A stretch of 64,000 nucleotides of DNA from Heterostelium multicystogenum (Eukaryota; Evosea; Eumycetozoa; Acytosteliales; Acytosteliaceae), in the NCBI GenBank assembly GCA_003667245.1, contig RCNN01000019.1, positions 62,001 to 126,000 of the forward strand, written 5' to 3'. The number at the start of each line of letters is the position of its first letter. Position 1 is the stretch's first letter. Below the pieces are notes generated by a model that made no database searches, was not told where the DNA came from, and saw only the letters and a list, made by a program, of their open reading frames with translations. Positions 10,401 to 23,729 of this stretch are shown piece by piece. Made by a program: the position numbers and the translations under genes.

Positions 10401-12473
10401 TTACCATACAGAGTTGGCATTGAATTCTTCATTGTTTTGTTTGTTGGTACATTGTGGTGGACTCTTCATGTCAATGGTGTGACACCATCCCTTAATATGG
10501 TTGGCATAGGTAGCACCAGCCAATGATGAGTGGTCGGTATCGGTAACACCGTCGTTTGGCCACTTCAAGACAGAGTTGGCTGCCAAGTTACAGTAGTTGA
10601 CCAAACCTCCAGTCTTGTATTGGGTGGTGGTGAAATAGACGAGTTCACGCTTGTCGGTTGGGATGGAGCTCAACCAGAGGGCAGCACCGTCGAGGGTAAG
10701 ATCGTTGTTGGCAGAGCAACCAATTCCGAGGGCGCTACCGATGGAGGCGAGGGAACCGGCCAAACCAGTACCTTGGTATGGTGATCCAATCGATTGGATG
10801 ACACGACCTGGGAGGGTGGTGGAGAGATCGAGGTTGGAGTGGTAGAAGGTGGCCAAGTGAAGAGCGACCAAACCACCCTGTGAGTGACCGACAATGGAGA
10901 AACCATCTTCAATTGCCTCACCGAATTCACCAACCATTTGGGCGAAAGTGTCGGTTGGACGGTTTTGGGATGGATCTTCGAAAGCAACAAAGTTGGTGTA
11001 GTCGGAAGTGGTGAATGGGTTACCGTTGGCACAGTACCCGTGGACGAGCATCAACTTTCCGTTACCAGTTTGGGCATTGACCTTTCCATACTTGGCGGCT
11101 AACTTGGCTGGCATCTTACCATCACGCATGTCTTTGGTGATGACGTTCAATGGTGGATCGTAACGAAGTCCACGGACATCGGTGTACTTTTGTATCTTGA
11201 CAGAGGTGAGTTCAGCAACTTGGTTGATTGGGACAAAGGTATTCATGTCAGAGATCAAAACGTTGGCAACTGAGAATGGAGCAGTGGCAATTGGCAGCGG
11301 CAATCCAACGAGTGTTCAAAGTAGTTTGGAGAACCATTTGGTTGTTGACCTTTTGGGCTTGAGCAACGGTTTGTACCCAGGCAATAGCAACTTGGTCACC
11401 ATTGGAGTCGACACCATAGACCTCAGCAAAGAGACGAACAGCTGGAGCGTTGGCATCAACAGCTGAAACCTCAAAGTTGAAAGTCAACTCATCAGCGGAT
11501 TGGGTGGCTTGGACGTTACCACTGAGGTCATGTATTGGGTGGTAACTGGGATCATGTGTTGAGTGGTACGGAACAAGTCATCTCCGTTTGGTGAGGTACC
11601 AACAAAGACTACGCTGGTCATGTAGTTTACCTACCTCGTCGGCTTCGAGCAAAGCACCATATAAACCATCGTTAGCTTCACCGTCAGCGTGCAAACCATC
11701 GTCGTGCATTTGGATAGTGCTTGACTTTCCCGTCTGGGGCAATGACATTGATGGAAGCGGCAACATTAGTGGCCTTGATTGGAGTTGGGGTGTATCCGGC
11801 TGGACGTTGACCAGCTGGGAGGGTTTCTTGAGTGGAAGTGAGCATAGCCAACACTGGGACTTGTTGTCCAACAAAGAGGTTGTTGTAATGACTGCAAGTA
11901 GGTGTAGATTTGGAATTCACTTGGGTTCAAAAGCCAAGAGGAAAGCAGATGGGCTAGCAGCCTTCAATTGACGAGCAAAGTGTTCGTTGGCCAAAAGTGA
12001 AGCTGGAGCAGTGACCTTGACAGTCCATTCACCAACAACAGCACGACTCCACAAAGTAAGAGGTAGATGGGATCATGTTACCATCGAGACCAAACATTCC
12101 ATTGGAAACGATTGGCTTCTGGACAAGTCGTGGTAGTTGGCTGATTTTTGGGTGGGATGGCAGTGAGGGTAAAATTCACTGGTGAAGTTTGAAATGAACT
12201 CAAAGTAAAAGTCTTGAACAGTGTCGACTGGAATAGTGGTGATCCATTCAATATTGTTTGAAGGTCTTGCTTTGAGTTGAAGACAATTTGTGTGAGAGCA
12301 GAGTTTGAGGTTTGAGCAACCAATTTTGGAATCTGGAACAGCAAAATTTGAGAATTTCAGATGCTGGACCAGCTTTGATTCTTTGGTACGAGGCCAGCGT
12401 TCGATACGATGGCCATCAAAGTGAAGCAAAGTGAGAACAATGCAAAACACTGATCTTTTGATGATGACATCAT
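10401..12473 (-). CDS. Secreted conditioned-medium-factor-like protein with alpha/beta hydrolase domain
   Basis: The start ATG at 12473 (or the next codon) is followed by a hydrophobic signal peptide, CFALFSLCFTLMAIV. The N-terminal half is beta-rich and contains MHDDGLHADGEANDGLYGA. The C-terminal domain is an alpha/beta hydrolase fold. It has an oxyanion-side LVHGYC, a nucleophile elbow GHSQGG, IGSPYQGT, NDGVTD and a terminal GWCHT. This layout matches my memory of Dictyostelium conditioned medium factor and bacterial proteins of that name. CmfA is the secreted density signal that permits cAMP signalling during aggregation. Gly-His-Ser is intact, so an active serine hydrolase is possible, though CMF is not known to me as an enzyme. 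At least six frame breaks lie between 11300 and 12390; the last 300 residues are intact. Confidence 0.65.
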
Positions 12474-13707
12474 TTGTGTCAATTCTTGTGTTTTGTCGAT
12501 AGTCTACTAGTAGTGGCTAAAAATCTTGACCTGAAAAAATCTGTACTGGTTTATAATATTATTACAAAGATATCGGAATCTATGAAAATCCAATCTAAGG
12601 TCGATCGAGGCTATTGGATATTTCAAATCTAAAGTGGTATTATAAATTAATCTCTATTAATTAATAATTCTAAATCTATGTTTAAATTCTAAAAATTACA
12701 AATCTAATAATCGATATATAGATATTAGGATATATAAATAAATAGTTAAGTTACAAATTAAAATAATACAAAAAAGTGATCAAGTGCATTGAGTAGTGCG
12801 TAGTGGTTGTTTTAAGGTTGGTTTCAATGATGATCAAAAATTAATGCTGTGAAAAAAATAAATTGGTTTGAAATTAATGTTAAGCTGTGGTGGTGGTTCA
12901 GTTGTTTATGTGTTTTAAATCAATGTGAATACTAATTAGTGTTGTTGGACATTAATATTCTGTAGTAATAAGAAAACTGACATACATATATATATATTAA
13001 TAAAATACTTACATAAAATAATAAAGAAACTTTAGAAAGTTTTTGTGATAAATGAATGGTTAAAAAGAGTGATGGGTATTGAGAAAACTATGGTGTAGCG
13101 GGAACTTTCTTGTGTCAGCTCGTTGATGGTTGCTTTTAAATTTCTAAAAACTTTTTTTTGGAGGTGGTATTTTGTGATTGATGAGAAGACCACTCCCAAA
13201 TCTGCATGCTTGTTTTCACACTCAGAAATATCTCCAATTTAGAAAAAAACAACACTAAACTCGCATACCTATCCATCATAAAAACTTTAAAAATTATTTG
13301 GGATTTTTTTCAAAGCTCTAACAAAATTGATAAGTTGGAAGAAATTTTAGATTTTTTTGTAACATTAAATTTGATTCAATGCATGGTACTCCGAGTTTTT
13401 TTAAATGGAAACTTCAAAAAGTGACTAAATGACTCAACATCAACTTCATTAATAACATCATTTTTTTTAAATCCGATGATGTTTTGATTGACAACATCAA
13501 AAAATGTAAATAAACAATAACTTAGCAAATTCCAACTTGAAAAGTTAAATGTAGAGTAAAATTAAAATGTCCATCACCCATTTAAAATAATTTTCTCAAT
13601 TTTTATTTATTTCCATCTTTAAATGGATCATTGGCTGAAGTTAAACCTAGACAATTAATTATCTCAATGAAAATAATTCCAAGACAGTCTTTAATTTAGA
13701 AATAATT
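12474..13707. other. AT-rich spacer
   Basis: This spacer holds the presumed promoter of the CMF-like gene and the 3' flank of cep192. A cluster of short inverted copies of AACATCA/TGATGTT lies at 13454-13499. A 72-codon ORF at 13206-13424 is AT-rich and has no recognisable features. Nothing else is supported. Confidence 0.5.
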
Positions 13708-16700
13708 TTATTGGGTTGAGCTTAAGAATGATTTACCTCTGAGTTCAACATCAAAGGTATAAACTTGTTCACCTTCATAAGATGGGATGCTTTTAACATT
13801 TACAAACTTTACAAATTCACCTTTGGTGGTCGGTTTAAAATATACAGGAACTCTTGTTGTTTTACCGGGCTGCAGTCTGATTGGATCGGGGTGGGTGAGT
13901 TTCATATGGTGATCCAGGATCTGAAATGACAACAGTAATTTCATTGGGTGATGCATTGGCAATTCCAATCTTACTGTTGGTTACATCACCAACTCCAATG
14001 TCACCAAATTCTATTATATCTTCAGGTGCAAATAGAATCTCTGGATCGTTGGTAGAATCTACTGTGCTGTCAGGGTAGAAAACAGATGCCAAACGAGAAT
14101 CAAATTTCAAACTGTCATTTACCATATGAGAGTTATTTCCATTGTCCTGAGGATTCTCGGGGTATAAGTTGGTTGCATATGGGTTGAATATATGTGTTTT
14201 CTTGCTCTTCGTAGTCATCGGAGAGGTCAAAAATGGATGGAGTGCTTGAATCGAGAGGATTTTGTGTCACTGATTGCTGTCTGTCCATTTGTTGAACGGT
14301 ATCAGAGATTTGAGAATTATAAAATCTACTTGGTTGTTCGGGGTTTTTGGAAGAGTCCTCGTGTCCATAGTAGTTTGATTGACTATAAGAAGTGTTGTTG
14401 AGCCAACCTTGGCAATAGAGGATGGTGGTGGATTTGAAAATATGCTGTTATTCATCTTTGGAGTCTGCATTGGTTGGTCGTAGTCCGCTGGTGAATCTTT
14501 GAGATCTCTCATGCTCATGTCTGGAGTGTCTGGTACACTTGTTTCAGGTCTTCTGGTATTTATATGGATAGTGGGATGGAGTTGCCAATACCGTTTGTGC
14601 AAACTCTGGGTTGTATACACTGGAGAAGTTTGTTGGAGCTGAGCCATTTTGTGGTTTAGAGATTGATTTTGACGGTTGGTTTGTGGTAGTGGTAGTTGTT
14701 GTGGTCTGTGATTTTGTTGTATCCATATTCAGTGTTGATCTTTGTCCAATTTGAGATTTTTGTTGCTGCTGTTGTTGTTGTTGTGCATTGTTTTGGCTCC
14801 AATAGGTTTTCAAGGCATTGGAGTCATAGAGTTTGTTTGTGGTGGATTGGTTGAATTGTGGAGAGAGCAATGATATGGAGTTGAAGTCTAAATCGGTATC
14901 ATTTATAGTTGATTGATTACTAAATGCTACTGATTGATTAAAAGCTGGTTTTTGGTGTTGAGATGTTGTTTGCTTCAAAATTGATTGAGGATTGGTGAAT
15001 GATTGGTTACTTTTGGCTGAATGATTATTCAAAGTAGATTGACTGATATTTGGTTTTGGAGTGGGTAATGTTTGTTGAGTTTGAGTTTGATTAGGTTGTG
15101 GTTGAGGCTGTGGTTGTGGTTGAGGTTGGGGTGGGTTACCAATAATCGGTTGAATAACGATTGAGCGAAGGTTGTGATCAAACAATTCCATTTCGTGTAA
15201 ATTAAATGTCTTATCTTGACGAATGTCACCAATCAAGTCAGCAGCATCATCTTCATCTTCGAAATTCTCTTCGTAAGTGAATCCTTGATCAAATATAGTA
15301 AAGGAAGTTTGCTCAGTACCGAGGAAGGCGATTTTTGACCGGGGTTTGATCAGGAAGATGTACAAGTCGCTTGGCATTCATTCTTCTTCTTCTGGCAATT
15401 TCATCACCATAGTAAATTTTTATCAAACGCTCGCCACTCATCCAATCTTTATCGTTCACATTGTTTGGACGAATCACCAATTCAAGTTCAATTCTCTTAC
15501 CAATTCCAATAACTGCACTTGATGGGAATATTTCGATTTTAGCTAGAAATAAATAGATAGTACAATTAGTTAAATCGATCTATGGTTATGGCTATAGTAT
15601 AATTACCATTATCCATTTTAGCAATGGCACGAATAAAACCTGGTCTGTGTCCTTGGTTTTTGAAGGAGAGATAACAATGAACTCCAGTCTTTGATGCGCT
15701 AATTGGTGCATTGATGTAGATGAGATTGTTGTTGGTCTTGGGATCGATTGAGTAGGGCGAGAGATCTTGAGTTGGGCAGAACCACCATATCCACGAACTG
15801 GAATTGTAAAATAGTGTTCACTGTCTTTTCTTTTGATGCGTATTACATTAGAATGAGTAGTTGCGTGCATAGGTGAGTATAACAATATCAAGAAAAGCTT
15901 CGTTGCCAGGAGTAATGACAATAGCAGTTGAGCTGAGCTGGAATTCATTATTCATCTTCGTTGATAAAATCAGCTTCGAGATGAAAGTGGTGCTAGTCAG
16001 TCCTTCAGCTGACATCATAATTCTTGTCGATTTAGATTCACCTAGTGGAACACCTCCAAAGGTAACCAATCTTCTTTGACAATACAATCTTGTACCCTCC
16101 ATGACTGACACATTTCCTGCGCTGTTTGTGTTTTCTCCATTTACTTCATCACCATATATAACATTGAGTTTGTTTCCACGATCGTTATCGCGCTCTGGTG
16201 ATTGCTGAGGTGTTACTTGAGGTGAAGGTGTAGTCGATGATGAGTGAATCTCTGCTTGATTAGTAGTAGTAACAAATGATCTATTTGTTGATGGTTGTTG
16301 AGTATGTTGTTGATAGTGATGTTGTTGCTGAGCATTCGATTGATTGATACTGAAATCTGAGAATTCTTTTGTTTACTTGGTCCAATTGTCCTTGATAGCT
16401 AATGAGGCTGGTTTGTTGAGTTTTGAAAGCTGAGGATTGTAATATGGTTGATGCTGTCTGTCTATCAGTTGCACTTTAATTGATTCACCTTTAATAGAGG
16501 GACTCGAGATCTTTAGGTATGACTTGGTTATGTTTTGATGGAGGACAACATCACGATGTTTGATAGAGAGAACAATTGAATGGATATTGTGTACTCAGTG
16601 TAAAACGGTCTGGTGATACACTGTAGTTTGGATTTGTGGATTTACATTTGATCTCCAATGTACTCTTTCCATAATATTGAATAGGAAGCTGGAATTCATC

Positions 16701-19420
16701 AATATTTAACAGCGTTGATGCCTTTGGATAATGCATTGTTTGGGATCATAAGCTCCAATTCTGGAGTTGAATAAACTGGTTGTCTTTGTTGTTGTTGTTG
16801 CTGCTGCTGCTGCTGTTGTTGTTTTATCACATTTGGCACTGAATATTGGTTTATATTTGTGTAGTTGTAGAATTGGTAACACCATTCTCAAGCTTGTTTG
16901 CTGGCGAGCAGAAACACTTGTTTGTTGTATTGTGGTTGTGATTGTTGTTGGTTGGAAACTGTATGTTGTTGGTTGGAGTATGATGGTTGGGAATGAGTTT
17001 GTGGCTGTTCAATAATTGTAATTGGCTTTCACATTTGTACTCAATTTGACAATCTTCTTTGAGTTATTCGAATGGTTGTAGATAATGGCCTCACCTTTGG
17101 CTGGTATGAGTAAGGTGATTCAAATTTGACAGAAACCTTTCATCTTTCAGTCTTTCCAAACGATAACCGTCACCACGCACCTCAACTCTTTGTCCTTCGA
17201 TCTCGTCTTGGAAGAGATGTTCTAGTTTAGAGGCCGGGACGGTATTCTCCGAGATCGTAGAGATTGTGACTGTACAGCAAAATCTTTGTTTCAACTTCAT
17301 TGTGCTTGTACACTTTCCAGTGAGCAATACATTGACAATGGAGGAAGGTGTTTTCCCACTATGTGATGTTGTGCATTCGATGCAGCTGTAATTGGCATGA
17401 CAATCAGTGAAAGAGTAGCAGCGTGTTCTCTTGCAACAAGTGGCGCAAACTCGACTCTCAAATCGTAACGACCAAATGCAGGAACCTCGACAACAAAGTA
17501 CTTGTCTTCGACCAAACGGAATGAACTGCTTGCTTGTCCTTGGAAGGAGTGCGATACCACAATCATTGGCACCGAGTTCTGATTCACTAGGATTCAACTC
17601 GCGCTCTATCAACCAATCTTTTTCGACCTCACCAAAGTCCGAGATGACTAGGACACTCCAACGATGGATAGTTATTAGGCAGGTTTTGTGCTGGCTGTTG
17701 TTTTATCATCATGGGTGGTTGGTATCGATATCAATATTCATCCAGTGTTTGATACCGAGAATGTTGTACTCATATTGCCGTTCTTGTTGTTGAATTTGTT
17801 AAGTAGACGTTGGTATTTCGGCAGGATCTAGGTCGGTTTTGTTTGGGTTGTGAAGTTGAGGATGGTTGGTCCGTCCATAGTACATTGCTTGGTTGTCTTG
17901 ATTGGTGTTGGTGTCAATTGAATCCATCATTGTGCTCATATGTGTTGGTTGGTTTTGTGATTCGTTCATCGAGGTGGGTGCTATGTAGGTGGTCGAGTTC
18001 ATTGAGTGCTGCTTGGGCGTTCTCATTCCAAAGGAGAGTGGAGTGCCGTTGCCACTGAGAGTACCCAGTGTTGGCACTCTCTCTCCAAAGAATGCACCTG
18101 GTGTGAGATTGTCGAGCTTCAGTGGGATGGATGCGGTTGTTTCCGCCATTGCCTGGAGTCGCGCCTCCAGGTGCCACCGACGACGACGATACAGCCGAAA
18201 GAGGTGCAGTGGAGGGTGTTGAGTTTACAGTAGAAGCAGTGGTTGGCGGCTGTTGTGTGTGATGGTTTCCATTGACATAGGGTGTATTGTTTAAATTCAT
18301 TTTCGAGGGTGTTGCTGCAGTTGTGTTGTTGGCGCTCATGGTATAGTCGGATTTCTCCGGTGTGAACACCAGAGTATCGAGAGTGGTGTTGTTTAAGCGA
18401 CTGCTGTTATACGAGAAAGACAGTTTTGGATTTTGCAACGTTAAATGACTTGTTGTTGTTTGAGGTTACATTGTTTTGATCGACCTTGGTCGTTGTAGTA
18501 TTCATTCTTGTAGTTGATGGATTGTGTATAACACTGTTTTGCAACACAGAATGATTATGACTTTTGTTTCCATAGAATGTTGAATCATCCATCTGAATAT
18601 CTATTGTATTAGTTGAGTTGAGTTATAAATAGGTAGATAGATAGATAGATAGTTGTTTTGTAAAGTTAATAAAAATATTTCGAGAATGCCAATTATCAAG
18701 CTTATATATAAGCTTTGTGTCAGATAACTTACTTGGTCTTGAATGTGATTGATCTAAAGAGTTTTGGGTGATTGAGGGTGTAAAGTCGAGTGGATTATGA
18801 TTGATGCTGCTCACGTTCGATTGGTAGTATGTTGTGTTGGTTGTTTCGTGTGAGTTGTTGTGGCACCGGAGAAGGAGCTGTTCGTGATCCTCCTGCGATC
18901 ATTGTGTCGTGCGGGCCGAGTCGAAGGGATGTTGTGTTGTGTGTTGGCTGGTGTCTCACACTGCTGTTATTATAGTCGATCACAGTTGACTCGTCCTCAT
19001 AGTAGTTTCTGTAGGAGTCGTTGAGCACGCTCTGATGGAGTGGAAGATGTTGATATCCAGACATCTCGTCGTAGTAATTACTGTTTTCAATGTAGTCGTG
19101 TGCAGTTGTATTGTTTGGATTGCTATAGGTGTAGTTGTAGTTCGCGGCGGCTCCAGATTTGCCGCCACCAGCAGCAGATCGACGATTGACAACCGATGTG
19201 TTCGTTTCATTGAGTGGACTGAAGAAGTCGTGTGTGCTGAGATCTGCCTGAGTGGTTTCCACCTGGTGGACTGGTCATTCAAGATATTGTAGCGGTCGAT
19301 ATCACGCAACTCTCCGGAAATGTCATGATTGACACGATCCAGGAATGCATTTTGAGTTCTCAGTGGTGAAATAGGTTGAAATCCTGAAAACAAACTTTCA
19401 GCACTGCTAAGATGTGACAT
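13708..19420 (-). CDS. cep192: Cep192/SPD-2-like centrosomal scaffold protein
   Basis: This is a long gene of about 1,700-1,800 codons with at least two introns, near 18600-18730 and 15545-15605. The N-terminal half is disordered and rich in Asn, Thr, Ser and Gln. The middle and C-terminal parts contain ASH/MSP-type beta-sandwich segments. Examples are FVVEVPAFGRYDLRVEFAPL near 17450, HYFTIPVRGYGGSAQLKIS near 15800 and a block with SGERLIKIYYGDEIARRRR near 15400. The last segment, near 14010-13715, includes FGDIGVGDV, PVYFKPTTKGEF and VELRGKS. The YGDEIARRR block resembles the FGGDEISRQQ region of human CEP192. Cep192/SPD-2 recruits gamma-tubulin and kinases to centrosomes, and a Cep192 is described for the Dictyostelium nucleus-associated body. 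There are many frame breaks. A different ASH-domain protein cannot be fully excluded. Confidence 0.7.
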
Positions 19421-19846
19421 ATTATTATTATTATTCTTATTATTATTATGATGATTACTATTCTTATTATAATCTACTTTCGCTACTAATATAATAGTTT
19501 AATTATAATTTCTAAAATATATTTATATATATATATATAAATCAGAGACAATCACAAAGCACACACACACACAGTGATCACCTAAAATATTGATTACAGA
19601 AATATAAATATTATCACCTAAATGAATAAATAAGGTACATGCATCAATGTATGTTGTTCAATTATTGGCGCAAAAATAAAAAAAAACCAAAATTGAGTCA
19701 ATCAGAAAAGGCGCCAAAAGAAAATCAAGAAATTGCTCAACACTGATCAGATGAAAACCAAGTTTAGTAAAAGCTATTTTTATATATTAAAAATTAAAGT
19801 GTATAAATATTGAATATTATTATTATTATTATTATTATTATAATTA
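19421..19846. other. Spacer with microsatellites
   Basis: This short gap lies between the cep192 start and the 3' end of the GPCR gene. It holds imperfect (TTA)n at 19421-19450, (AC)n near 19559-19573 and a clean (TAT)n run at about 19814-19841. No gene was seen. Confidence 0.7.
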
Positions 19847-21133
19847 CTATACATTTCCAGATCCAGGTTGGGGAGGTGGAGGTGGCGAAAGATGATGGAT
19901 CCTCTGTCGATTCTTGTGTTGTTGGATCTCCGCTTGAAAGGGATAGTGGGGAAGGGGTGGCGACGTCTGGAGGTTGTCTGCGCCGGATGGCTCTTCTTTG
20001 GTGTCGTAGTCGTCGTAGGAAGAAGTCTCCATTCCGATGTTGGAGTGTGCGTGTGATGATTTGGTGTTGGGACCGCGGCTCGAGCTATAGGGTGATGGAT
20101 TGTTGTTGTTTCTTGTTACGCTCCAAAACGCTTGGCCGTGTCTATACAGAGTCCACATATTGTGAATACCCGAATTAACTTCGAGCCAATGTAACGCCAC
20201 ATCAGTGGATTGTTGTAGATGAAAATGACCGATGCGTAGAATCCATGTGAAACGCTAAGATAGGTATGCAGCAGGTTACAAACGAATGGGAATTGTCCAA
20301 ATGCATTGAGGATACGATTGATGACAGCGAATATCCAACACACCAAGAAAACATGATATAGTTTACAAGTTTGAATTGATAGGTGATGTGTTTGTCTTTG
20401 TTGTCAGAGACGCCTTTATGGATCACCTGGTATGTGTAGTGGCAGGTCAGTCCTACCAAAATGGCAGACACGGCGAAAAATAATAAAGAAAGGTACATAA
20501 AACAAACCAAATCTGTATCCAGTGTACTGCTCACCAATCCAACACCAAGTACTCAGGAAGTGGACTGTGTTTTTCGCCAACATGATAATCGTACTCACTA
20601 AAGGTAAGCCCCAACATATAAAGAAATAGTATCGCTCTAGTTTTTCAGGTTCGGGGTATCTCTTCACAATTAATAAATATATACTTATAGCTGTAATCGA
20701 TCAATCATTAGTAAACTAGTTGTTTAACATGATTGGGGCTCAGTGGAAACCTACCAAGACATAGAGTCCAAAGCCAACAACTAAACTTCCATATGTTATA
20801 ACGATGGCATAGAGATAGCAGGAATCCACCATATTTCGCAGAGTCGGTAATCGTAAGAGTCATGGCAATAAGATCTTTACAGAATGAAGTTATACAAAAA
20901 CATGAAATTACTCTGGTGACATGATTTCTCAGGAGTTTCAATCGCCAACAACCGAGAAGCACTGTTAAGGTTCCAATGATCGAAGTCACATCAGCCACCA
21001 TTAAAACTGAGAATAGCACATTTTGTTCGTTTGCTCCCATGGAGGTATTATTCTTTCCAGTTATTTCGGAGGTACTAATATTTTTATTCAAATCATTTTC
21101 AACATTAATAAATGGATCTAAGATATCCAACAT
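19847..21133 (-). CDS. cAMP-receptor-like G-protein-coupled receptor (Crl/CAR family)
   Basis: The start at 21133 gives an Asn-rich extracellular N-terminus of about 40 residues with NNTS and NIS sites. The first membrane segment is [21 protein letters not shown], and [20 protein letters not shown] follows. One intron is visible: a GTAGGT donor at about 20750 and a CAG acceptor at about 20695. Exon 2 encodes [16 protein letters not shown], a second-loop [17 protein letters not shown] and later segments with [12 protein letters not shown] and [12 protein letters not shown]. The WCWI loop and ICWGLPL segment are typical of Dictyostelium cAMP receptors and the Crl group. The C-terminal tail is Ser-, Pro- and Asn-rich. 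Frame breaks lie near 20835, 20470, 20290 and 20130. Ligand is unknown. Crl is preferred to a true cAR because key cAR blocks were not confirmed. Confidence 0.8.
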
Positions 21134-23729
21134 TTTTTAAAATTCAACCAATAGATAACAAGTTATTTTGGATTATTTTCTTATTCTTTAAAGAGTATTT
21201 GTATGTATATGAATATGGATTTAAAATTAGGAAAATAAATAAATTCTAACTTATCTAATTCTATCTATTTAGATTTTGTAAATATTTGTATGATTTATTA
21301 TTATTTCTTGTATTTTTTAAAAGTAATTAATTATTGATTTATTTATAATTATTGGTATTATTATAATACTAATTTTATTATTACTATTAGTAATACGATT
21401 CTTATTAATTGATTGATTTATAAACTGTATATTTTATATAAAATATTTATGGTTAAAATTAAATATAGGTTCAAAGACAACAAAGGAGAATGATGGAGAA
21501 ATAACAATGATTTCTATAACACATCAACATCAAAAAAAAATATATGATATTTGGTTGTAATATATTATTGATTGGTCTTAATTTTTTATTATATCTATTG
21601 TTTGATCCAGATCACACTAAATCCATCAGCGACGACAAAACAATACATAAAACTTCAAAAAAAATATGAATGTTATGATTAAATTTGTATTATTAGTTCA
21701 CTTCTGTTTGGTCTGATTTGGTGATGTTGATTGATGATGTTGGATGAGCGTGTTGGTAATGTTGATATTTTTATTTTGATGTTGCTGATATCATATTTAT
21801 TTTTTATAGTTACCATCTTTAGATGGTAACATGTGAACCACTACCACCACCGTCCATCGATTATCACCACACTCACCCATCCGCTAGTCACAATAGATTT
21901 CTATGTGATTTGTAATTCCAATCAATAAATAAATCTTCATACTTCATTATTAAATCCTTTTTTCTACTATTGTATAGTAATTCCTATTGCTGTTGTATGA
22001 ATAACTTATTGGATATATAGAGGTGTGTAATATTTTGAAATGGAAGGTGTAATATTTCTACCACTCTAACTATCAATACTTGTTACAATACAATTGAATG
22101 ATTCAAAGTTGTTGATGTTCTGAATTTAATAGCTTTTCATTCATTACTATAGGGTTTTCAAACATTCATTTCCGCCAAACAAATACATCCACAACTTCCT
22201 ATTTTGTCTTGCAAACAAGATAATCCAAGTAATATTCTCCTTCAAATTAATAATATCATTATTGGAATAATTAAATTCTAAATTATAATTGATGGTATAC
22301 AATAATAACGAAATTCAAAAACAGGTATTTAACAGGGTAAAAATCCAAGACAAAACCATCATTAGTTTTATGTACTAAATTTAACTTTAGATTATTTGTA
22401 ATACCAATAAATCATGATTCTGTTAATTGTTATATGATTTTAGATTCATTGGAATAAATTACAATAAATTATTTTGAATTATTATAGTGAATTACTATGA
22501 TGAAATGATTATTATTATTATTTTAAAATTTAATTACTTAAACAAATAAAATTGGATGCTATTCAAAAAGATAACTTTTATATGATATGATTGAGATATT
22601 ACTTTCTAATATTAAAAATAAAATATGTAATATTGAGTTTGCTCAATATTAGTTTTTTCTTGTCTACCTAATTATTTAACTCTTCCTCGATATATCCTAT
22701 ACTACTATGACTACTACTAATACTACTTTAAGATTGTTGGCTATATACAATTAAATTACTAATACTATTACTTATTCGAATTTTAATAAAATAAATAAAT
22801 GTATATTATCCAATATATTTAATTAATAAACTGGAACAACAATAACTTTTTATGTTTGAAATAAAAGAAAACCTTTTCTCCTTAATCTATCTTTGAAATT
22901 ATTAATGGCATTTGTGTTTTGGTTACTAACTTACTTCCCAATTTAATTATATATATATATATACTGCTTAATTTCATATACAATTGAATGATAGAGCTCT
23001 ATATTTTAACCACACCGACTATTGATTTCACGAAGTAAGCCTATATATATATATATCTTATTGCCATTTTATTTTAATATAGTTATTGAACGACTTTCAA
23101 ATCAAAAAAAATACAATAACAAGTGATGTACATAGGTATTAACCAATAGATAATATTATAAACTTCAAACAATCATTATATAAATGTATTAAGATCAGGG
23201 TTAGTATGTATGAACAACATACTATCATCAAATCTCACCACGACCCACCTGATCGATAAGTAAAAGTAGGTGTAGCCAACAACAATAACCAACACCAACC
23301 TATGTTATTTTTAATACCACCACTCCACACCAAGCCACTTTAAAATCACAAATAATAGTAGCACTGATTCGATACTCCCTCCAAATGAACAAACACCGAC
23401 AACTATCACACACAAACAAAATTATTTTAATATTGAAAGAATAAAACACCACTACCACTTTAATCAAACATAGAACAAAAGAACAATGAAAACATATACA
23501 TTCAATTTCAAATAGAATCCTGCATGTATAGTATGGATAGGGAGCTTGTGTAAGTACAAATATATGGATACTAAGGGTTGTGTTGGTTGTTTTTATATTA
23601 TATATATATATATATATATATATTGTTTTTGATGTTTTGTTTTTGACTTCTACCACTTTGTTTGGTGTTAAGTCACTCACTGATACTGATTGAGGAAGTG
23701 GGAGTTGTGTTATAATCATTTATTTTATA
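21134..23729. other. Long AT-rich spacer
   Basis: About 2.6 kb of very AT-rich sequence lies upstream of the GPCR gene. It contains a TCACCACCG/CACCAC-rich stretch near 21840-21890 and (TA)n runs near 22960, 23043 and 23594-23622. A 139-codon ORF near 23300-23719 runs through the (TA)n tract and looks like chance. No gene or RNA is supported. Confidence 0.55.

Noticed and set aside
13206..13424. 72-codon ORF on the + strand
   Set aside because: AT-rich composition, no motif, no splice context; consistent with chance in spacer.
23300..23719. 139-codon ORF on the - strand
   Set aside because: It runs through a (TA)n tract giving an Ile-Tyr repeat; no protein-like features elsewhere.
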